A DNA stretch of 13,077 nt, taken from NCBI GenBank assembly GCA_021772355.1, contig JAJFMB010000319.1:1-13077 (forward strand), written 5' to 3'. Below, piece after piece: positions 1-6,656 of the stretch. The notes under the pieces are model-generated. The model worked only from the letters and a program-made list of their open reading frames with translations, was not told where the DNA came from and searched no databases. The position numbers were made by a program, and so were the translations under genes. This stretch comes from Chlamydiota bacterium. Its GTDB lineage: Bacteria; Chlamydiota; Chlamydiia; Chlamydiales; JAJFMB01. Each line of letters opens with the position of its first letter. Position 1 is the stretch's first letter.

Positions 1-56
1 ACTTTAATGGATTGAAGAATTATACTTTTTTGATCTCATTAAATAATGAGGTTTGA
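1..56 (+). CDS. 3' end of an upstream gene, possibly tolA (partial)
   Basis: An open frame enters from the left edge (codons in phase from base 3) and stops with TGA at 54-56, three bases before the tolB ATG. The 17 visible residues begin FNGLKNYTFLISLN, which looks like the last beta strand of a TolA/TonB-type C-terminal domain. In Tol-Pal operons tolA normally stands immediately before tolB, so the position fits as well. Only a short tail is visible, so the open frame could be chance and the identity is inferred from context. Confidence 0.4.
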   Translation, partial: FNGLKNYTFLISLNNEV

Positions 57-58
57 GG

Positions 59-1438
59 ATGAAAAAGAAACTGAAATTAACCATAACATTAATTGCTTCG
101 CTACTAGCTTTGCCTCTCACAGTGGGGAGTGCAGAGGATCAGGAGCAGATTGTAGTTCAACTACCTACCGAGTGCCGCCTGTTGCCTCTGTATATGGAAG
201 AGGTTGAAGACGCCTCATCCGGCCTTTCAGCTTCCTATTTAAAAAAGCTTGAAGAGGTTCTAGGTTTTGATCTCAATCACAATGGAATGACCTACTGCGT
301 TAAACGCAATCCCTCAAATGTAAAAGTCACTCTAGATAGTGCGACATACCCTAAAATCTGCCGTGACATGAATGTCTACTATCTTATTAAAACTCAGGTG
401 AAAGATAAAAAACTCGCCGTTAGGATGTACTCTGCAAATAATAAAAGTGTCAAAGGTATCGATGGGTTGCTCTTAACTGGAGATATTAAAAAAGATCGCC
501 TACAAATGCACCATGTTGCAGATGTGATCCATAAAGAGCTCTTTGGAAAGCCTGGTATTGCAAGCACGCACTTCCTTTATACTGTCCGCAATAAGATTCC
601 CGGGCAGAATAATTGGGCTTCTGAGGTATGGGAAGCAGACTATGATGGAGGCAACGCGCGTCAACTAACTAGAGGAGGAGAGTACTGTATCACACCTTCC
701 TACATTCCTCCACATAAAGGACATGCAAGCGGAAGTTTCTTTTATGTTTCCTATAAATCGGGTCAGCCAAAGGTTTTTCTCGCTTCTCTTCACGATGAAA
801 AAACCCAGCGCTTTAGTTTTTTGAAGGGTAACCAGCTTATGCCCGCTATTAATCGCCAGCGCGATCATGTCGCTTTTATTAGCGATGCTACGGGAAATCC
901 AGATCTCTTTTTGCAGACGTTTAGCCCTGAGGAAGGGTCTGTTGGGAAGCCACAGCAGATTTTTACGAGTTATCTCGCGACACAAGGATCTCCTTGCTTT
1001 AGTCCGGATGGTAAAAAAATTGCCTTTGTTTCCAACAAAGACGGATCACCTCGCATTTATCTTATGGAAGTTCCTCCGATGGGTCAAAAAATGAAAAAAG
1101 TGCAGCCTCAACTTCTGACACGTTATAATCATGAAAGCACTGCGCCGGCTTGGTCTCCGGATGGTACAAAAATTGCCTACTGTGCTCGCACAGAAGGCGT
1201 AAGACAAATTTGGGTTTATGATTTTAATCGCAATGAAGAGAGACAGCTCACTTCGGGTCCCGGAAATAAAGAAAACCCCACGTGGGCGCCAAACAGTTTG
1301 CATCTGATTTTTAACTCGTCCGATTCGAATGCCAGTGAACTTTATCTGATCAATCTGAACCAACCTAGTGCTGTAAAAATCAGCTCAGGTCAAGGTGAGA
1401 AGCGCTTTCCAAATTGGGAACCAAGAAGTGATGTATAA
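59..1438 (+). CDS. tolB: Tol-Pal system beta-propeller protein TolB
   Basis: Periplasmic TolB, the partner of the Pal lipoprotein in the Tol-Pal machine that holds the outer membrane to peptidoglycan during division. The protein has 459 residues, within the usual TolB range. It opens with a signal peptide (MKKKLKLTITLIASLLALPL, cleavage probably after GSA near residue 25). An alpha/beta D1 domain follows to about residue 165, then a propeller with PD40-type blades: SPCFSPDGKKIAFVS near 310, APAWSPDGTKIAYC near 361, NPTWAPNSLHLIF near 405, and the closing FPNWEP at the C terminus. ATG 59 is preferred because GAGG at 48-51 is well spaced. An in-frame TTG at 53 would add only two residues. pal follows 74 nt downstream. 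Identification is firm. Confidence 0.95.
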   Translation: MKKKLKLTITLIASLLALPLTVGSAEDQEQIVVQLPTECRLLPLYMEEVEDASSGLSASYLKKLEEVLGFDLNHNGMTYCVKRNPSNVKVTLDSATYPKICRDMNVYYLIKTQVKDKKLAVRMYSANNKSVKGIDGLLLTGDIKKDRLQMHHVADVIHKELFGKPGIASTHFLYTVRNKIPGQNNWASEVWEADYDGGNARQLTRGGEYCITPSYIPPHKGHASGSFFYVSYKSGQPKVFLASLHDEKTQRFSFLKGNQLMPAINRQRDHVAFISDATGNPDLFLQTFSPEEGSVGKPQQIFTSYLATQGSPCFSPDGKKIAFVSNKDGSPRIYLMEVPPMGQKMKKVQPQLLTRYNHESTAPAWSPDGTKIAYCARTEGVRQIWVYDFNRNEERQLTSGPGNKENPTWAPNSLHLIFNSSDSNASELYLINLNQPSAVKISSGQGEKRFPNWEPRSDV

Positions 1439-1482
1439 TCACCCTTTCCAAATTTGTAATAAATATGTTAGGATGCATTCAG

Positions 1483-1498
1483 AAATAATCAATTATTT
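1483..1498. promoter_or_regulatory. AT-only inverted repeat just before the pal ribosome binding site
   Basis: AAATAAT-CA-ATTATTT forms a near-perfect dyad made only of A/T pairs in the 74-nt tolB-pal gap. It is followed at once by T residues and the pal Shine-Dalgarno AAAGGTGA (1501-1508). It could be a weak attenuator, an operator or simply AT-rich spacer. No function can be assigned. Confidence 0.25.
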
Positions 1499-1512
1499 TT
1501 AAAGGTGAACTT

Positions 1513-2211
1513 ATGAAGTTTATAAGATGTTTGGTCTTATTCAACTTAATCGGTCTTTGTCTGGGTTTGACAAGTTGTAACCGCTCGAAAGGAGAATTCT
1601 TCGACGACACGCGTTCCGCAGGACGTTATATGTCACGAGGCGTGCGTAGTTTAGGTGGAAAACAAGGAGATTCACGTCAAGTGCAAAGTCGTGAAGATTT
1701 CATGTGCTATGCTGGAGACTATATTCCTTTTGAAGACGATGACCTCTCTAATGATCTTTCAATGACAAACACAATCATCCAGCAGCCTGATGAATCGCCG
1801 GGTGATCCAGGAAGCTCCATTCCCGGGATTGATCGTTTTAAAGACCCCAAATCATTGGGTGAATTGGCCGAGCTTTTTAAGAGGATCCATTTCCCTTACA
1901 ACAGTAGCTTGGTGAAAGGGCAAGAAAACTTGCAAGTTGTCCGTGCCATTGCTAACTATCTCAAAACTCATGGGGAAACCTATATTTTTGTCGAAGGGCA
2001 TTGTGATGAAAGGGGACCTGAAGCGTATAATTTGGCGCTTGGTTCAAGAAGAAGTAATGCGGTAAGAAGTTTATTAGTGACTGAAGGTGTAGACCCCAAT
2101 AACGTCTTTACCATTTCCTATGGTAAAGAGCGTCCTTTAACTGAGGGACATTCCGAAGACGCCTGGAATGCAAATCGTCGTGCCGAATTTAAAATCTATA
2201 AACGTGGGTGA
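1513..2211 (+). CDS. pal: Peptidoglycan-associated lipoprotein Pal
   Basis: Outer-membrane lipoprotein that binds peptidoglycan and TolB. The 232-residue precursor has a lipoprotein signal with lipobox LTSC and the lipidated cysteine at residue 22. A linker of about 95 residues, rich in charged residues and Ser/Gly/Pro, follows. The OmpA-C-like domain runs from about 120 to 232 and starts at IHFPYNSSLV. The peptidoglycan-binding residues are visible: GHCDERG with Asp165, and ALGSRRSNAV with Arg179/Arg180. The linker is longer than in E. coli Pal (about 173 residues in total), consistent with a chlamydial form. The start has a clear Shine-Dalgarno (AAAGGTGA, then ACTT before the ATG). The stop is 10 nt before the next gene, so the two are probably co-translated. 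Confidence 0.95.
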   Translation: MKFIRCLVLFNLIGLCLGLTSCNRSKGEFFDDTRSAGRYMSRGVRSLGGKQGDSRQVQSREDFMCYAGDYIPFEDDDLSNDLSMTNTIIQQPDESPGDPGSSIPGIDRFKDPKSLGELAELFKRIHFPYNSSLVKGQENLQVVRAIANYLKTHGETYIFVEGHCDERGPEAYNLALGSRRSNAVRSLLVTEGVDPNNVFTISYGKERPLTEGHSEDAWNANRRAEFKIYKRG

Positions 2212-2221
2212 GAAACGAACT

Positions 2222-2923
2222 ATGAGGACATTTAGATTTATTTCATTACTTACGTTAGTAGGACTTTGCTCAACTCAATTGGGATATGCGTCCCCAAAAC
2301 GTTTTTTTTCGAATAATAATCGCCAGAATAACGTGATGGAAGAGCTACATAATACTATCGATGACATCAAATACGAAACTGCTAATCATGAAGCAGAAAT
2401 TCGGATGTTTGAAGAGAAACTAAATAACCAAGAAATCGCTCTTGACTCACTTTGGAAACAACTTAATGATACTAATCATTCAAGTAGTGAGAAGTTGAAA
2501 GATAACTTTTCGAATTTTGAGATGAAAATTTCGAATATCGAATCCTCTTCAAAAAACGCTGTGACAGATCTTCAGCAATTAAAGACTCACGCTAATGATA
2601 CGGCTGCTGTTATGGCAACGTATAAGCAAAAAATTGCTGCTCTTGAGAAGATCGTTGATGTTCAAAATCAGAACATCGACCATCTCCAACAAGCTCTGAA
2701 GGCGATGATGGAGGCTCTGCAGATCAAAGATGTCGCGGTTGATATGGAGAATCCCTACCATATGATAGGGGCTGAGTATCAGGTCAAAGCTGGTGATAGC
2801 TTAGAGAAAATTGCTCGTCGGAATCATACGACAGTGCATAAACTCAAAGAGCTAAACCATCTCAATGATAAGAATGACTTGATCATCGTAGGTCAAAAAC
2901 TACGGCTTCCCGAATCCTCATGA
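2222..2923 (+). CDS. Exported coiled-coil protein with C-terminal LysM domain
   Basis: A 233-residue protein with signal peptide MRTFRFISLLTLVGLCSTQL, cleavage after GYA (residue 23). Residues about 37-168 have a heptad-like hydrophobic and charged pattern typical of a long coiled coil. A single LysM domain closes the protein (about 186-229): YQVKAGDSLEKIARR, NHTTVHKLKELN, IIVGQKLRLP. LysM binds glycan strands of peptidoglycan, so a periplasmic tether next to Pal is the natural reading. It sits where cpoB/ybgF lies in proteobacterial tol-pal operons and shares that protein's N-terminal coiled coil, but has LysM in place of TPRs. It corresponds in position to Chlamydia CT601. An in-frame ATG at 2168 inside pal would destroy the signal peptide, so 2222 is preferred. 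The stop overlaps the next start by 4 nt. Confidence 0.88.
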   Translation: MRTFRFISLLTLVGLCSTQLGYASPKRFFSNNNRQNNVMEELHNTIDDIKYETANHEAEIRMFEEKLNNQEIALDSLWKQLNDTNHSSSEKLKDNFSNFEMKISNIESSSKNAVTDLQQLKTHANDTAAVMATYKQKIAALEKIVDVQNQNIDHLQQALKAMMEALQIKDVAVDMENPYHMIGAEYQVKAGDSLEKIARRNHTTVHKLKELNHLNDKNDLIIVGQKLRLPESS

Positions 2924-3570
2924 CTTCGTCCTTGCCCTCCATTGCAGTGTTTGATTCCGGCATTGGGGGGCATAATGTTTATCATAAACTTAGTCAACTA
3001 CTCCCAAAACACAATATTCTATACCTTTCAGACTCAGACCACGTTCCCTATGGTGATCTCTCTAGTGAACAAATAAAGACATGTTTTCTTAACTCCCTTC
3101 AACGTCTTAAGTCCTATCCCATCCAACTTCTCGTGGTTGCTTGCTACACTGTTTCCACTTTATCGATATCTACTCCCTATCCTACAATCACTGTCCTTGA
3201 TGCCGCCCTTAATCTCCTTCAGATGAAATCTTCAAAACGCTTGGCTATTATGGGTACCCAGTCAACAATTAAATCCGGTAAAATTACCACCCCATCTCCC
3301 TCCACTGAGCTATTCCCCATAGCTTGCCCTGAGCTTGTCCCGCTTATTGAACATAATGATCATCACCTAGCAGAACAACGGGTCAAGTACTACGGAGAGT
3401 TATTTAAAAGTATGGAGATCGATTCTGTGCTTCTTGCTTGCACACACTACTCTCATCTCTTGCCTCTCATGCAAAGACACTGGAGCTCTCAGATCGATAT
3501 TATCGATGCCTCAGAAACCTGCGCTCTTCAGGTTGGTGAATATGTCAATTCACTAGTTTTGAAATCATAA
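2920..3570 (+). CDS. murI: Glutamate racemase-like protein (MurI family), short and with an altered active site
   Basis: MurI interconverts L- and D-glutamate in the cytosol to supply D-Glu for peptidoglycan stems. Family landmarks are in order: FDSGIGG (Asp12, Ser13), PYGDLS (Tyr44-Gly45), ACYTVS with first catalytic Cys75, CPELVPLIE (136-144), and LACTHY with second catalytic Cys174 plus Thr175 and His176. Two oddities stand out. The motif normally reads CNT, but Asn is replaced by Tyr76. The protein has 216 residues against about 250-290, with a shortened stretch around 112-135 and no extended C-terminal helix. Both catalytic cysteines remain, so it may be active, altered in specificity, or decaying. 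The start overlaps the LysM stop (ATGA) and has no Shine-Dalgarno, which indicates translational coupling. No signal peptide. Family is firm, activity is not. Confidence 0.82.
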   Translation: MTSSLPSIAVFDSGIGGHNVYHKLSQLLPKHNILYLSDSDHVPYGDLSSEQIKTCFLNSLQRLKSYPIQLLVVACYTVSTLSISTPYPTITVLDAALNLLQMKSSKRLAIMGTQSTIKSGKITTPSPSTELFPIACPELVPLIEHNDHHLAEQRVKYYGELFKSMEIDSVLLACTHYSHLLPLMQRHWSSQIDIIDASETCALQVGEYVNSLVLKS

Positions 3571-3579
3571 ATTCAAACT
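3555..3579 (+). terminator. Possible weak terminator hairpin at the end of the murI-like gene
   Basis: AGTTTTGAA (3555-3563) can pair with TTCAAACT (3572-3579) with one bulged T and an 8-nt loop, spanning the stop codon and followed by TTAAATTATATTAA. The stem is AT-rich and the T tract is broken, so termination would be inefficient. It is listed because it lies between two apparent operons. Confidence 0.25.
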
Positions 3580-3671
3580 TTAAATTATATTAACAATTAA
3601 TTAATTAAATCTTAATAGTTATTAATTAATATTATCTTTACTTAATAATTATATATTTAAAGAGGTTGTTA
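3571..3671 (+). promoter_or_regulatory. Extremely AT-rich leader of the four-gene paralogue array
   Basis: Bases 3571-3660 contain only 7 G or C in 90, mostly overlapping TTAATTAA-like words (for example 3599-3608 and 3621-3631). It is the only sizeable spacer between the envelope operon and the paralogue array, so it most likely holds the array promoter. TTAACA (3590-3595) with TTAATA (3612-3617) is one weak sigma-70-like pair, but such matches are expected by chance in this composition. AGAGG at 3661-3665 is a well-spaced Shine-Dalgarno for ATG 3672. Confidence 0.45.
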
Positions 3672-4757
3672 ATGAGCGTTAATAATGTTGAAAGGAATTT
3701 AGGGGGGTATCCCGATATTGGCCAGCCCACGATCGAAGAATTAAGAAAGGCGGAGGGTAATGAGGAAGTCCCACCTCCTAAACCTGAAATTCCCGATCAT
3801 AATCCTGAAGGAAAGATAGGCGAGAAGAAGGTAGTGCATTTTTATGAGCAAAATTGGGCGCATAGCTTGCTACTTTTGGGAACAGCCGGCTTGTCGATTG
3901 CATGCTTAATTCCTGGAGTACGCCAAGTATCAGCACTAGCGCTTCGCTCAGTAGCATTAGGCTCATCTACGGCTATGTGTGCTGATAGTTGGAGCAAAGT
4001 CGATGTAGGTGACCGAATACTCAATATCGCCCGCGTTGGAGTCGTAGCACTAGGCATCATCGGGATGGCGGCATCGAGACCTGCGCTTTATGTGGCATCG
4101 CTTGCAGCAGAAGTGGGACTACAGACACTGGAAGTCGGTAAGGCCCTCTATGAAAAAGATGCAGCTAAAGCGCTGACCCACTTCGGAATTTTAGCCATTG
4201 ACACCTTTATGTTAGCAGGTGTTGTGACAGGTTCTTGGCCCTTAATTACGACTGCTGCAGCACTTAGCACCGCGGCAATGACAGCTTTTGTTGTTAAGGC
4301 AGTTACAGATAAGAAAAAGGGAGAGGATCTTTGGGCAACTGTTGATGCGATCAGTTATATCACTCTAATGGTAACGAGCTATGTAACGTGTTTTAATGTG
4401 TCAAAGCATGTTGTTCACGTCCCCAAGTCGGGAACCTATAAAGTCACTAACGATAAAAACACGGAAATGAAACTCTTCGATGCTAAAGGGCATCACGTAG
4501 GTACGTTGCAGCCGGGTGAAAGTGGTACATTTACTGCACGCCTCTATAGCAATGAAAGCTCTGCTCTTCATGGACAATTCACAAAGGGCGATGGGATGAT
4601 GAAAGAGGAGCTGTTTTACACAAAGCACAAGCAATACACAAAAAAGATCCAGCACCCTGTAAAACCGCACCGCGTTCCGACAAAACCTATTGGGGGAACC
4701 ATCATTGTCGATCGCACTCAGTCTAAGGCGTATAAAGAGGTGACAAATGATTATTAA
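3672..4757 (+). CDS. Paralogue A: multi-pass membrane protein of an unrecognised family
   Basis: A 361-residue first member of a four-gene tandem family; I do not recognise the family. It begins with a hydrophilic, Pro/Glu-rich stretch of about 60 residues (PPPKPEIPDHNPEG) that the other three lack. A hydrophobic core (about 62-245) has several candidate membrane segments, including LLLLGTAGLSIACLIPG, RVGVVALGIIGMAA and GILAIDTFMLAGVVTGSW. A beta-rich module follows (about 255-292, with LGT/VGT-L-x-PGESG), then the family C-terminal peptide PHRVPTKPIGGTIIV. There is no cleavable signal peptide. ATG 3672 is chosen over TTG 3666 because AGAGG is six bases upstream of it. The stop lies inside the next gene (11-nt overlap). 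A is the most diverged copy. Chlamydial Inc proteins also have hydrophobic cores, but no clean bilobed hairpin is visible. Confidence 0.85.
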   Translation: MSVNNVERNLGGYPDIGQPTIEELRKAEGNEEVPPPKPEIPDHNPEGKIGEKKVVHFYEQNWAHSLLLLGTAGLSIACLIPGVRQVSALALRSVALGSSTAMCADSWSKVDVGDRILNIARVGVVALGIIGMAASRPALYVASLAAEVGLQTLEVGKALYEKDAAKALTHFGILAIDTFMLAGVVTGSWPLITTAAALSTAAMTAFVVKAVTDKKKGEDLWATVDAISYITLMVTSYVTCFNVSKHVVHVPKSGTYKVTNDKNTEMKLFDAKGHHVGTLQPGESGTFTARLYSNESSALHGQFTKGDGMMKEELFYTKHKQYTKKIQHPVKPHRVPTKPIGGTIIVDRTQSKAYKEVTNDY

Positions 4758-5712
4758 TGCAACGAGTGTTCATTCTTCAGCGCCTCCGATTGAGGAAAAT
4801 CTAGAGAAAAAAAAGTATCCACACGCCGGTCTTCACCGTCTGTTTTTAGTGGCAACTGCTGGTTTGTCGATAGCTTCTGTCATCCCTGGAGCGCGTCAGG
4901 TATCAAGTCTTGCGCTTCGGTCAGTTGCCTTTTTCTCCTCGTCTGCGATATGTGCAGATGGCTGGGATCAGCTTGATAGGATTGATAGATTTTTGAGTGT
5001 TGCCAAAATTGGAGTGGTAGCTTTGGGTTTTGTTGGTGTTGTGTTATCAAAACCCGTCGTTTTTGTCGCAGCGCTCGCTTCGGAAGTGGGTTTACAAGTT
5101 CTGGAAATAGGAAAAGCGCTCTATGAGCGTGATTTGGAAAAGGGACTGACTCATCTTGGAATTTTGGCAATCGATAGCTTTATGCTAGCGGGAGTTGTGA
5201 CAGGTTCTTGGCCCCTTATTACAACAGCAGCAGCGCTTAGTGCTGCGGCAATGACAGGATTTTTTCTTAAGGCATTGGCTGAAGGGGAGAAAAATAATGA
5301 TCCTTGGCGCTCTTTTGACGGTGTTTGCTACGCCATTCTTGGAGCCACCAGCCTTGTGTCGAGTATCCAAGTATCGAAAAGAGTTATTGAGGGTAATGAA
5401 AGGGCACCGTTTCGCTTTACTAACAATAAGGATACAGATGTGAGTATATACGACAAAAAAGGACACCTCTTGGGAACGTTAAAACCAGGTGAAAGTGGTG
5501 TTTTTGAGACGCGTATCTACAGATGTGGAGAACGGGAAGTTTTGATCCGGACTGTAGATGCCAATGGAGTTCAAGATGGATCACGGGTTAAAATTCATGA
5601 TCAAGATGTTTATTTGCCTAAGAAAACGATTCCCCCGATGAAGCCTCACAAATTTCCTACACTGCCTTTGGGGGGAACTCTAGTGGTAGAGCCAAATGGA
5701 ATTAGTCGATGA
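4747..5712 (+). CDS. Paralogue B: multi-pass membrane protein of the same family
   Basis: 321 residues. A short N terminus (ATSVHSSAPPIEE) is followed by the hydrophobic core: segments near 31-48, 52-70, 84-116, 136-176 and 192-208, including ARQVSSLALRSVAFFSS, which is identical in C and D. The beta module lies at about 221-258 (IYDKKGHLLGTLKPGESGVF) and the C-terminal peptide at about 301-315 (FPTLPLGGTLVV). Over the first 150 residues B and C differ at only about two dozen positions by eye, so the duplication is fairly recent. In the GVVTGSWPLITTAAALS stretch B matches A rather than C, so the array is mosaic. AAAGAGGTG upstream of ATG 4747 is a strong ribosome binding site inside gene A. 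Function unknown. Confidence 0.87.
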   Translation: MIINATSVHSSAPPIEENLEKKKYPHAGLHRLFLVATAGLSIASVIPGARQVSSLALRSVAFFSSSAICADGWDQLDRIDRFLSVAKIGVVALGFVGVVLSKPVVFVAALASEVGLQVLEIGKALYERDLEKGLTHLGILAIDSFMLAGVVTGSWPLITTAAALSAAAMTGFFLKALAEGEKNNDPWRSFDGVCYAILGATSLVSSIQVSKRVIEGNERAPFRFTNNKDTDVSIYDKKGHLLGTLKPGESGVFETRIYRCGEREVLIRTVDANGVQDGSRVKIHDQDVYLPKKTIPPMKPHKFPTLPLGGTLVVEPNGISR

Positions 5713-6656
5713 GTATTGAAGCAACGAGTGTTCACCCTTCAGCCCCTCCGATTGAGGAAAGTTTAGAAAAAAAACAATATCCACACACCGGTCTTCACCG
5801 TATGTTCTTGGTGGCGACAACGGGGCTTGCTGTTGCTAGTCTCGTTCCAGGAGCGCGTCAGGTATCAAGTCTTGCGCTTCGTTCGGTAGCATTTTTTTCT
5901 TCTTCGGCACTATGTGCAGATAGTTGGGATCAGCTAGATGCGGTCGACAGAATTCTTAGTGTTGCCAAAATTGGAGTGGTTGCTCTTGGTTTTGTTGGGG
6001 TTGTGTTATCAAGGCCAGCTGTTTTTGTTGCGGCGCTCACTTCGGAAGTGGGTTTACAAGTGCTGGAAGTAGGAAAAGCATTCTACGAGCGTGATTTAGA
6101 AAAGGGGCTGACTAATCTTGGAATTTTGGCAATCGATAGCTTTATGTTGGCAGGAGTTGTGACAAGCTCATTGACCTTGATTACCACTGCTGCAGCGCTT
6201 AGCACAGTGGCTATGATGGCTTTTGCTGTTAAGTCGGGTTTGAATAGTGGAAAATCTGATGATCCTTGGCGAAAGATTGATGCGGTATGCTACGGCATTC
6301 TCTTTGGAACAGGTGTGGTAGTTGGTAAACAAATTGCTCGATCTACACTGATTACCCCTAATGTTGCGACGTATCGTGTGAGGAATAGAAGACATTTGCC
6401 TGTTGAAGTTTATGATGGTAAGGGTCACTGGTTGGGAACATTAGCGCCAGGTGCTAGCGGTGTTTATAAAGTTCCGTGCTATAAACACAATAAATACAAT
6501 CAGATTACATTGATGGATAGAGTAGAGGGACCATCACGCTATGTCCCTCACGAAATTTCAAAAGGGGAAACGGCCCGATTAATGATGAAAACCCACAATT
6601 TGCGAACTCTACCTCTTGGGGGAACGGTGGTGGTAAAACCGAAAGGAGATAACTGA
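5709..6656 (+). CDS. Paralogue C: multi-pass membrane protein of the same family
   Basis: 315 residues with the same layout as B: N-terminal ATSVHPSAPPIEE, hydrophobic core to about residue 215, beta module at about 220-257 (VYDGKGHWLGTLAPGASGVY) and C-terminal RTLPLGGTVVV. The fourth core segment differs from A and B (VTSSLTLITTAAALST). The start overlaps the B stop as ATGA and has no good Shine-Dalgarno, so translation probably depends on ribosomes finishing B. The next gene shares one base with its stop. Membrane location is inferred from hydrophobicity. No enzyme motif or known domain was recognised. Confidence 0.87.
   Translation: MSIEATSVHPSAPPIEESLEKKQYPHTGLHRMFLVATTGLAVASLVPGARQVSSLALRSVAFFSSSALCADSWDQLDAVDRILSVAKIGVVALGFVGVVLSRPAVFVAALTSEVGLQVLEVGKAFYERDLEKGLTNLGILAIDSFMLAGVVTSSLTLITTAAALSTVAMMAFAVKSGLNSGKSDDPWRKIDAVCYGILFGTGVVVGKQIARSTLITPNVATYRVRNRRHLPVEVYDGKGHWLGTLAPGASGVYKVPCYKHNKYNQITLMDRVEGPSRYVPHEISKGETARLMMKTHNLRTLPLGGTVVVKPKGDN
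6643..6648 (+). promoter_or_regulatory. Strong Shine-Dalgarno for paralogue D
   Basis: AAGGAG, seven bases before ATG 6656, lies in the last codons of paralogue C. It is the best ribosome binding site in the array and contrasts with the weak one before C, so D could be translated well even though it is the last gene. Confidence 0.6.

Noticed and set aside
3599..3660. AT-rich tract as a replication origin with DnaA boxes.
   Set aside because: No TTATCCACA-like boxes were found and no dnaA or other origin-linked gene is nearby.
5733..5756. PSAP sequence at the N terminus of paralogue C, like the late-domain motif that recruits host TSG101.
   Set aside because: Only C has Pro at this position; B and D read SSAPP and A lacks the segment. 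Four residues match too easily by chance.
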